Shown here one piece after another: positions 15,523-22,420 of a stretch of 40,617 nucleotides of DNA (positions are counted from its first letter, which is position 1; the number at the start of each line of letters is the position of its first letter). Under the pieces are notes generated by a model. The model did not search any database and was not told the origin of the DNA. It was given only the letters and a program-made list of their open reading frames with translations. Origin of the DNA: JAZOTK01 sp045534775. Its GTDB lineage: Bacteria > Bacillota > Clostridia > RUG12999. The translations under genes were made by a program, and so were the position numbers. The DNA is taken from the NCBI GenBank assembly GCA_045534775.1, contig JAZSKI010000019.1, positions 1 through 40,617 on the forward strand. Direction: 5' to 3'.

Positions 15523-16794
15523 TTATAATAAATTTTCGTCCTTCATATTTTGTAATGCCACAAGCACGCCTATTCTGCCACATTCAAAATCCAGACTTCC
15601 CTGCATATATGCAATGTAAGGCGGTTTTACAGGCGCATCGGCACTAAGCTCTGTGGTAGACCCCTGGGTAAAGGCTCCTGCCGCCATAATTACGGGACAG
15701 TCATAGCCGGGCATTTCCCACGGTTCGGGAGTTATATAGGAATCAATGGGTGCACCCTTTTGTATTCCCTGACAAAAAGCGACAAGGAGTTTTTCGTTGC
15801 CGAATTTCACCGCCTGTATAATATCGCCCCTTGCTCCGTCAGATGAGGGGCAGACCTCAAATCCTGTTTCTTCAAACACACCGCCGCAATAAACAGCCGC
15901 CTTTATTGCCTGTGCTGTTATGTGAGGTGCCATAAAGAATCCCTGCAAAATCTCACGGTTAAATCCGAAGGAAGGACCTACCTTTTTACCTTGACCGATA
16001 CAGTTCATCTTATAAGATGCCAGCTTTACATATTCCTTTTTGCCGGCAATGTACCCGCCGCCGCGGGCAATTCCGCCGCCGGGGTTTTTGATAAGGGAGC
16101 CTGCCATAAGGTCAGCACCTACTGCCGTAGGCTCTTTTTCTTCCGTAAATTCACCGTAGCAATTATCTACTATACATACTATATCCTTATTGTAAGCCTT
16201 TACGGTTTCTATAATTTCCGCTATATCCTGTACAGACAGGGTATCGCGCCATTCATAGCCTTTGGAACGCTGAACAAGCACCGCCTTAACCTTGTCTGTC
16301 ATTTTCGCCTTTATGGCATCGAGGTCGGGTCTTCCGTTTTTCAGCGGAACCTCATCATAATCTACGCCGAAATCCTTAAGACTTCCTACCCCATCCGCAC
16401 TGATAACACCCTGCAAGGTATCATAGGGCTGTCCCGTCACAGATACAAACAAATCTCCCGGACGCAGAACTCCGAACATACAAAGGGACAAAGCGTGAGT
16501 TCCCGACACTATGCTGTGACGAACCAGGGCATCCTCGCACTCAAATACAGCTGCATATAATTCTTCAATGGCATCACGTCCCAGGTCATCATAGCCATAT
16601 CCGGTGGTTGCCGCAAAATGCGGTTCGCGGATTTTACACTCGCGGAACGCCGCCAGCACCCGAAGCTGATTATATCTCGCCATCTCGTCTATTCTTTTGA
16701 AATAAGGTGCGATTTTTTTCATTACCTTCTCGTCGGTTTTAATAACATCTTCACTTAGCCCGAAACCGGTTTTTAATAATTCTGCAATATTCAT
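15523..16794 (-). CDS. YnbB-like PLP enzyme (methionine gamma-lyase-like, 'aluminium resistance' family)
   Basis: 423-residue fold-type I PLP enzyme of the family annotated as 'aluminium resistance protein' or 'methionine gamma-lyase family', close to Bacillus YnbB. Visible are HFAATTGYGYDDLGRD near the N-terminus, the cofactor region SGTHALSLCMFGVLRPGD, and the lysine-bearing GSLIKNPGGGIARGGGYIAG, where the Lys of SLIKN is the likely Schiff-base residue. The reaction is not established for this family, although C-S lyase chemistry on a sulfur amino acid is plausible. The ATG at 16794 is preceded by CGGAG; an upstream in-frame ATG at 16845 lacks one. The ABC-F gene follows. Confidence 0.87.
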   Translation of the reverse strand: MNIAELLKTGFGLSEDVIKTDEKVMKKIAPYFKRIDEMARYNQLRVLAAFRECKIREPHFAATTGYGYDDLGRDAIEELYAAVFECEDALVRHSIVSGTHALSLCMFGVLRPGDLFVSVTGQPYDTLQGVISADGVGSLKDFGVDYDEVPLKNGRPDLDAIKAKMTDKVKAVLVQRSKGYEWRDTLSVQDIAEIIETVKAYNKDIVCIVDNCYGEFTEEKEPTAVGADLMAGSLIKNPGGGIARGGGYIAGKKEYVKLASYKMNCIGQGKKVGPSFGFNREILQGFFMAPHITAQAIKAAVYCGGVFEETGFEVCPSSDGARGDIIQAVKFGNEKLLVAFCQGIQKGAPIDSYITPEPWEMPGYDCPVIMAAGAFTQGSTTELSADAPVKPPYIAYMQGSLDFECGRIGVLVALQNMKDENLL

Positions 16795-16850
16795 ATTTTT
16801 CTCCGTTCTTTGTGTTTTTATAGAATTAAATATTTTATGGGACACGGTAT

Positions 16851-16884
16851 AAAAAAGGTTGTTGCACTATCGGTACAACAAACC
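16851..16884 (-). terminator. terminator of the aryl-acid (ior) operon
   Basis: On the reverse strand GGTTTGTTG pairs with CAACAACC (one bulge) over 16857-16884 and is followed by six T residues (A run at 16851-16856). It lies 36 bases after the iorB stop and before the YnbB-like gene on the same strand. Confidence 0.7.
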
Positions 16885-16919
16885 AATTTTAATTATATTT
16901 ATTTTCGCCAACTTGGATT

Positions 16920-17489
16920 TTAGCCTACAGCATATCCCTTTTTAAATGCCGCAATATTAAGGTCGAGGAATTTAGGAGGAACTGTAGCCTCAAGAGCCTC
17001 TATCCATTTTTCCTTTGAGATATTGCTGTTTTTCGCAAGCACACCTATAAGAACCACGTTAGCCGCTTTCGGATTACCGCATTCTTCCGCTATTTTCATA
17101 GCATCTATAGCTGTTACGTCACATTTTTCCTTAAGGGTATCCAAAATATTTTCGGGATATTTTGCCGCACCCGTAATTACGGGCATAGGCGAAATTTCCT
17201 GAGTATTTACTATAAGCTTGCCGCCTTCCTTCACATAAGCTGTTCCTCTTAAGGCCTCCAGATTTTCAAAAGCAAGAACAATATCGGCGTTACCTTCCGT
17301 AATGATAGGAGAATTTACATTTTCACCAAATCTTACATAGGTTATAACACTGCCGCCACGCTGTGACATTCCGTGTACCTCGGAAACCTTTACGTCATAG
17401 CCTTCCATAGTTGTAACATTTCCGATAATGCGGCTGGCGAGGAGGGTACCCTGACCGCCTACGCCTACTATAACTATATTTGTAACCAT
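16920..17489 (-). CDS. iorB: indolepyruvate ferredoxin oxidoreductase, beta subunit
   Basis: 189-residue gamma-type 2-oxoacid oxidoreductase subunit. IorA and IorB together convert aryl pyruvates (indolepyruvate, phenylpyruvate, 4-hydroxyphenylpyruvate) plus CoA and oxidised ferredoxin to arylacetyl-CoA, CO2 and reduced ferredoxin. Family blocks seen are NIVIVGVGGQGTLLASRIIG at the N-terminus, VSEVHGMSQRGGSVITYVRFG (about 35-55) and ADIVLAFENLEALR. AAGGAGG precedes the start; the gene lies 12 bases after iorA and is the last in the operon. Confidence 0.95.
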   Translation of the reverse strand: MVTNIVIVGVGGQGTLLASRIIGNVTTMEGYDVKVSEVHGMSQRGGSVITYVRFGENVNSPIITEGNADIVLAFENLEALRGTAYVKEGGKLIVNTQEISPMPVITGAAKYPENILDTLKEKCDVTAIDAMKIAEECGNPKAANVVLIGVLAKNSNISKEKWIEALEATVPPKFLDLNIAAFKKGYAVG

Positions 17490-17501
17490 TGCTTTTCCTC
17501 C

Positions 17502-19226
17502 TTACATTTTCTCAATAGCACCGAATTTACAAATGTTCATACAAAGTGTACATCCGTTGCATTGAGTTCTGTCTATTGTTGCCTTGCCGTTTTTAAATGT
17601 AATGGCGGGACAGCCGATTTTCATACACATTTTACAGCCCTTGCACTTATCTGCGTTAATGGTGCAGGGAGCGCCGTAGTTTACGTTTTTAAGAAGAGCG
17701 CAGGGACGGCGTGCTATAATAACGGAAGGAGCGTCTGCTTCAACCTCGGCTTTTACAACCTTTTCAAAGGCTTCAACATCAAAGGGATCTGCTACCGTTA
17801 CGCGTTCAACGCCAATGGCACGAGCCAACATTTCCATATCCACGCGGCGGGTTTCTTCACCCTTTATGGTATAACCCGTAGTGGGATTCTGCTGATGACC
17901 TGTCATACCTGTTATGGCATTATCCAATATAATAACCGTAGAATTTCCTTTGTTATAAACTATATCAATGAGTCCTGTAATACCGCTGTGCATAAAGGTG
18001 GAATCGCCAATAACGGCAACGGCTTTTTTGCCAAATTCTCTGCCTCTTGCTTTTTCCATTCCGTGAAGTCCGCTGACGCTGGCACCCATACAAACACAAA
18101 CATCTATGCTCGCAAGAGGAGCTGCCGCGCCTAATGTGTAACAGCCGATGTCACCGCTGACGGTGAGACCAAGCTTGCTGAGGACGTGGAAAGTACCTCT
18201 GTGAGGACAACCGGGGCACATAACGGGAGGACGTACCGGAATATCCATAGGAGCAGATTTTTCAAATTTTTCTCCCATTATACCTGCTTTTATAAGCTCG
18301 GGAGTATATTCGCCGAGGAGAGTGAATACTTCTTTCCCTGTAACGTCAACACCCTGTACCTTACAGAATTCTTCTATATAGGGGTCTAATTCTTCAGCTA
18401 CATACACCTTATCCACGTTGCTTGCGAATTCCTTGATAAGTGCCGTAGGAAGAGGGTTTATCATACCAAGCTTTAAGAAAGAGGCATTGGGGAAGGCTTC
18501 CTTTGCATACTGATAGGAAATACCTGCCGCAATAATACCGATTTTCTTATCACCGTAGGTGATGGTATTAATATCTGAGGTTTCGCTGTAGCTTCGCAGA
18601 TCCTCTGTACGTTTTTCAACAATTACGTGTTTTTTAACTGCCATTGCGGGCATCATAACATTTTTTTGAATATCTTTGTTATAGTCCTTAAGACCTACCT
18701 CATTACGGGGCAGCTCTTCAACCAGACTCTGTGAATGAGCAATTCTGGTTGTAAGTCTTATCATAACGGGAGTGTCAAATTTCTCACTGATTTCAAAGGC
18801 AAGCTTTGTATAATCACGGCACTCGCCGCTGTCGGCAGGCTCAAGCATGGGGAGCTTAGCCGCCTTTGCATAGTTACGGCTGTCCTGCTCGTTTTGTGAG
18901 CTGTGCATACCGGGGTCGTCTGCCACAACCAATACCATACCACCGTTTATACCTGTATAGGATGCGGTAAAAAGAGGGTCAGCCGCTACGTTAAGCCCTA
19001 CGTGCTTCATACAGGTCATACTTCTTGCGCCTGCAACAGCCGCACCTACAGCCACCTCGGTTGCAACCTTTTCGTTGGTTGCCCATTCGCTGTATATCTC
19101 GTCATATTTTGAAACAAATTCTGTAATTTCGGTGCTGGGAGTTCCGGGGTATGAGGATACCACCTTAACACCTGCTTCATAAGCACCTCTTGCTATAGCC
19201 TGATTTCCAAGCATCAATTTTTCCAT
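17502..19226 (-). CDS. iorA: indolepyruvate ferredoxin oxidoreductase, alpha subunit
   Basis: 574-residue catalytic subunit, of usual length. The N-terminal pyrimidine-binding domain starts with LMLGNQAIARGAYEAGVKVVSSYPGTPSTEI. The thiamine diphosphate domain carries CPGCPHRG (337-344), SGDIGCYTLGAAAPL and the GDS...LDN cofactor motif (about 408-435). The C-terminus is a two-cluster ferredoxin: cysteines 528, 531, 534, 539 and 556, 559, 562, 566. The first cluster has a longer last gap (CxxCxxCxxxxCP) than the second (CxxCxxCxxxC), as in other IorA proteins. It is cytosolic and acts with IorB. It starts 12 bases after the ligase gene in the same operon. Confidence 0.96.
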   Translation of the reverse strand: MEKLMLGNQAIARGAYEAGVKVVSSYPGTPSTEITEFVSKYDEIYSEWATNEKVATEVAVGAAVAGARSMTCMKHVGLNVAADPLFTASYTGINGGMVLVVADDPGMHSSQNEQDSRNYAKAAKLPMLEPADSGECRDYTKLAFEISEKFDTPVMIRLTTRIAHSQSLVEELPRNEVGLKDYNKDIQKNVMMPAMAVKKHVIVEKRTEDLRSYSETSDINTITYGDKKIGIIAAGISYQYAKEAFPNASFLKLGMINPLPTALIKEFASNVDKVYVAEELDPYIEEFCKVQGVDVTGKEVFTLLGEYTPELIKAGIMGEKFEKSAPMDIPVRPPVMCPGCPHRGTFHVLSKLGLTVSGDIGCYTLGAAAPLASIDVCVCMGASVSGLHGMEKARGREFGKKAVAVIGDSTFMHSGITGLIDIVYNKGNSTVIILDNAITGMTGHQQNPTTGYTIKGEETRRVDMEMLARAIGVERVTVADPFDVEAFEKVVKAEVEADAPSVIIARRPCALLKNVNYGAPCTINADKCKGCKMCMKIGCPAITFKNGKATIDRTQCNGCTLCMNICKFGAIEKM

Positions 19227-19238
19227 TAGTATTTTCTC

Positions 19239-20528
19239 CTATCTTAAATCTAATACACGTTTTGCCTTGCCTGTAAATCTTTCGAGAGACTTAGGCTCTA
19301 CCAGGCTTACTTTAGCATCTATACCCAGCACAACGCGGATTTTATGTTTGATTTCCTTTTCCAATGCTTCGAGCATTGAGAAGGATTCAAGGATACTTGC
19401 ATCTATAAGCTCTACCTTTACCTCCAAAGCATCGGTTACACCCTTTTTGGTTACAACCAGCTGATAGTGAGGACCGATATGGTTCATACCAACAAGCACA
19501 CTTTCAACCTGAGACGGGAACACGTTTACGCCTTTAATAATGAGCATATCATCACTTCTGCCCATGATTTTCGCAAGTCTGTAAGATGTTCTTCCACAGG
19601 GGCAGGGCTCGGGGATGAGCTTTGAAATATCGCCGGTGCGGTATCTTATCATCGGGAGAGCCTCTTTTGTAACAGCCGAAATTACTACCTCACCTGTTTC
19701 TCCTAAAGGCACAGGCTCGCCGGTTTCGGGATTTATAATTTCAATTATAAAATTATCTTCGTTGATATGCATTCCGCATTTATTCACACATTCACCCGCA
19801 ACTCCGGGACCGATTATCTCGCTGAGACCGTAGTTTTCCGTAGCGATAATGCCGAGGCGTTTTTCTATCTGCTCACGCATTTCTTCTGTTGAGCCTTCCG
19901 CCCCGAACAGACCATATTTCAAATGAATATTTTTCATATCAACACCCATTTCCTCCATAACCTCGCTGATATAGAGGGCGTAAGAGGGAGTGCTGATAAG
20001 AACGGTTGATTTGAAATCCTGCATAAGCATAATCTGCTTTTCGGTATTGCCTGATGAAGTAGGAACAACGGTAGCGCCTATCTTTTCCATAGCATAATGC
20101 AGACCGAAGGCCCCGGTAAAAAGACCGTAACCAAAGGCGTTTTGTACTATATCCTCATCAGTTACGCCGCCTGCCGTAACAAGACGTGCCATACATTCGG
20201 ACCACATATCAATATCCGCTTTTGTATAGCCGACAACAGTAGGCTTGCCTGTAGTCCCGCTGGAGGCGTGAACACGAACTATCTTTTTCATAGGTACATT
20301 CATCATACCAAAGGGATAGTTGTCTCTCAAATCAGTTTTCTTTGAAAAGGGGAGATATTTAATATCCGATACGCTTTTAATCTTATCGGCAGTTATTCCC
20401 ATTTTCTCAAACTTCGGTTTGTAAAAAGGATGTTCACTTACCTTTTCTACCGTATTTTTTAAATTTCTGAGCTGAATTTCCTCAATGGTTTTTCTGTCAG
20501 CACATTCAATTTCTTTGTTCCAAATCAT
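19239..20528 (-). CDS. paaK: phenylacetate-CoA ligase (AMP-forming)
   Basis: 429-residue member of the adenylate-forming superfamily, PaaK branch, linking arylacetate, ATP and CoA with arylacetyl-CoA, AMP and PPi. Motifs are the P-loop HASSGTTGKPTVVGY (88-102), YGLSEIIGPGVA (233-244), RYRTGD (295-300), and GRSDDMLIIKGVNVFPSQVE with the hinge and CoA region after it. The ATG at 20528 is 9 bases from AAAGGA; a TTG two codons earlier is too close. Beside iorAB its substrate is probably arylacetyl-CoA, run backwards to save energy or forwards to activate imported arylacetate. The symporter gene precedes it by 15 bases. Confidence 0.95.
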   Translation of the reverse strand: MIWNKEIECADRKTIEEIQLRNLKNTVEKVSEHPFYKPKFEKMGITADKIKSVSDIKYLPFSKKTDLRDNYPFGMMNVPMKKIVRVHASSGTTGKPTVVGYTKADIDMWSECMARLVTAGGVTDEDIVQNAFGYGLFTGAFGLHYAMEKIGATVVPTSSGNTEKQIMLMQDFKSTVLISTPSYALYISEVMEEMGVDMKNIHLKYGLFGAEGSTEEMREQIEKRLGIIATENYGLSEIIGPGVAGECVNKCGMHINEDNFIIEIINPETGEPVPLGETGEVVISAVTKEALPMIRYRTGDISKLIPEPCPCGRTSYRLAKIMGRSDDMLIIKGVNVFPSQVESVLVGMNHIGPHYQLVVTKKGVTDALEVKVELIDASILESFSMLEALEKEIKHKIRVVLGIDAKVSLVEPKSLERFTGKAKRVLDLR

Positions 20529-20543
20529 CTTCAAAAATCCTTT

Positions 20544-22058
20544 CTATCTGAAGTTACTTTCATCTATTTGAACTTTATATTTTTGTGTAACCAAACTTAC
20601 AAGAGGAGTCACAACTACAGAAACTATCATAGCATAAACGCCTAAATTCTGCGATAATGCCTTCGCGTTTTCAAAGCCTAAAGCCAAGGTTGCGCCGCCT
20701 ACTACCACAATGCCCGACAGCATACCCGCCCAGGCACCGGGTTTTGTGATTTTCTTTGAGTACAGTCCCCAAATGAATGGCCCAATAAAGGAGCCTGCGA
20801 TAACGCCCCAGGAGAAAGACATAAGCTGCATTATGAACGCTATTTTCATAGATGCAAATATAAATGACAAAGCCACAAATACGAGACACAGCAGTCTCAT
20901 AAAGGTCATCTGTCTTTTCTTGTTCAAATCAGGCTTTACAACAGATGCCAGGTCAACGGTTATGGCAGAGCTGGAGGTCAGCACTATTGAAGACAGGGTC
21001 GACATTGATGCCGAAAGCACCAACAGCAATATAACAGCGAGCACTATGTTGGTAAATACACCGCCGGACAATGCTTTGTAAAGCATTTCAGGAACTACTG
21101 CATCAAAATTTCCGCCTATTTCCGCTTCTGTCAGATACAAGCGACCAAAGGTACCCACAAGATAAGCCCCTACGCCAATGATAACGGCAAAGGCAGTTGA
21201 TACCACGGTTGCACTTTTTATGCTTTTTTCATCCTTGACAGCATAGAATTTATGCACCATCTGCGGCAAGCCCCATGTTCCGAAGCTGGTAAGCATTATA
21301 TTCATCATAAGATAACTGCGTTTTTCCCCGCCTGTTATATTCACCAAATCGGGATTTATTTCGGCAAGCTGTTTAAAACCGTTTGCAAAACCGCCTACAG
21401 TCGGGTTATAAACCACAAGATATACCATAACTATAACGCCGAAAATCATAATAATTCCCTGGATAAGGTCTGTAACCGCTGTAGCAACATAGCCGCCAAG
21501 CACCAGATATATGGCCGTCAGAATAGCTATGAAAAGCATACAGTAAACATCTGAGGATATGCCTTCAATAAGCCCGTCAAAGAAGGGGAAAATCTTTGCA
21601 AACAAATATCCGAGACCTTTATATACCGTTGCGGCATAAGGTACAAGGAAAATAAAAATAATAAGAGCCGCATAAATTTTCATACCGCGACTTTGAAATC
21701 TTTTCTCAAAAAATTCGGGCATCGTTGATGCTGAAAGCTTATGGGTCATATTCCTCGTCCGTTTTGCCAGCAGCAGCCATGCCGCCATACAACCGAGAAG
21801 AGCATTTCCGATACCGATAAGCGTTCCGCCTATTCCTACATTCCAGCCTGTATTTCCTGCATAGCCTATAAATATAACCGCAGAGAAATAAGATGTCCCG
21901 TAAGAAAAGGCACTAAGCCAAGGCCCGATATTTCTCCCGCCCAGCAAAAAGCCGTCGAGAGTCTTCGTGTGTGTATTCGCTTTAATTCCTACCCATACCA
22001 TAACGGCAAAAAAGAGCACAAGTGCCGTCAGGGCAATTACCTGTGTTTGTCCCATCAT
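20544..22058 (-). CDS. sodium:solute symporter (SSS family)
   Basis: 504-residue inner-membrane protein of the SSS/SSF family with about thirteen hydrophobic segments. Hallmarks are LDGFLLGGRNIGPWLSAFSYGTSYFSAVIFIGYAG near the N-terminus, MPEFFEKRFQSRGMKIYAA (about 115-135) and the LLLVLSASMSTLSSIVLTSSSAITVDL Na+-site block (about 345-370). The substrate cannot be read from sequence. As first gene of the operon with paaK and iorAB, it most likely moves an aryl acid or aromatic precursor, rather than proline or pantothenate. GGAAGG precedes the start. Confidence 0.92.
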   Translation of the reverse strand: MMGQTQVIALTALVLFFAVMVWVGIKANTHTKTLDGFLLGGRNIGPWLSAFSYGTSYFSAVIFIGYAGNTGWNVGIGGTLIGIGNALLGCMAAWLLLAKRTRNMTHKLSASTMPEFFEKRFQSRGMKIYAALIIFIFLVPYAATVYKGLGYLFAKIFPFFDGLIEGISSDVYCMLFIAILTAIYLVLGGYVATAVTDLIQGIIMIFGVIVMVYLVVYNPTVGGFANGFKQLAEINPDLVNITGGEKRSYLMMNIMLTSFGTWGLPQMVHKFYAVKDEKSIKSATVVSTAFAVIIGVGAYLVGTFGRLYLTEAEIGGNFDAVVPEMLYKALSGGVFTNIVLAVILLLVLSASMSTLSSIVLTSSSAITVDLASVVKPDLNKKRQMTFMRLLCLVFVALSFIFASMKIAFIMQLMSFSWGVIAGSFIGPFIWGLYSKKITKPGAWAGMLSGIVVVGGATLALGFENAKALSQNLGVYAMIVSVVVTPLVSLVTQKYKVQIDESNFR

Positions 22059-22084
22059 TTAAATCATCCTTCCATTCTACTTTT

Positions 22085-22137
22085 GAATACTTATACGTAT
22101 TCGCCTACATAATAAATTGTACAACAAATTCTGACAA
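22085..22137 (-). promoter_or_regulatory. promoter of the aryl-acid operon with a palindrome at the predicted transcript start
   Basis: Reverse-strand TTGTCA (22132-22137) and TATTAT (22109-22114) are spaced by 17 bases. The predicted start falls near 22102, exactly where a 6+6 inverted repeat begins (GAATAC at 22085-22090 and GTATTC at 22097-22102). The spacer also holds TTGTACAA, a perfect 8-base palindrome. Confidence 0.65.
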
Positions 22138-22337
22138 AAATAAAGGGGTAAATGCGTTTTTCGTAAAAATTGCATAAAAAAACTTTTTTTTTCTGTTAAT
22201 ATATACAATGAAAATCGAGAAATTTTTTTCTTATGAATCTAAAATCCCGCCCGTCCTTATCAAAAGTCCCTAAAAAACCTTTTCTTTTGGCAATATATTT
22301 GTGAATATTTTATCTATTAATTTTTCTGTTTTTTTGG
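22138..22337. other. AT-rich non-coding part of the divergent intergenic region
   Basis: The 362-base gap between the symporter and ppdK carries a promoter at each end. Between them I see long A and T runs and an imperfect inverted repeat (ATGCGTTTTT at 22152-22161 with AAAAATTGCAT at 22165-22175). A 31-codon open frame at 22208-22303 has no ribosome binding site. Nothing else is supported. Confidence 0.5.
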
Positions 22338-22367
22338 TATAATAAAAGTTGATGTGAATTTCACATC
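22335..22367 (+). promoter_or_regulatory. extended -10 promoter of ppdK with a 17-bp palindrome at +1
   Basis: TGG-TATAAT (22335-22343) is an extended -10; no good -35 is seen at the right distance. The predicted start is about 22350, and a perfect 8-1-8 palindrome, GATGTGAA-T-TTCACATC, occupies 22351-22367. It could be an operator or the 5'-end hairpin of the mRNA. Confidence 0.65.
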
Positions 22368-22380
22368 ATTACATAAGCAA

Positions 22381-22397
22381 TCTGAAAACATTTCAGA
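22381..22397 (+). promoter_or_regulatory. second palindrome in the ppdK leader
   Basis: TCTGAAA (22381-22387) and TTTCAGA (22391-22397) form a perfect 7-base stem with a 3-base loop, 13 bases after the first palindrome and just upstream of the AGGAGGG site at 22409-22415. As RNA it would be a compact hairpin next to the ribosome binding site. Confidence 0.55.
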
Positions 22398-22420
22398 ATA
22401 GATTAACAGGAGGGAAAATA

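Noticed and set aside
22208..22303. 31-codon frame in the gap before ppdK
   Set aside because: It has no ribosome binding site and lies in low-complexity AT-rich sequence.
22352..22366. Resemblance of the ppdK palindrome to a CRP/FNR site (TGTGA...TCACA)
   Set aside because: The half-sites are separated by 3 bases rather than 6, and position +1 would suit a repressor or RNA hairpin, not a CRP-type activator.
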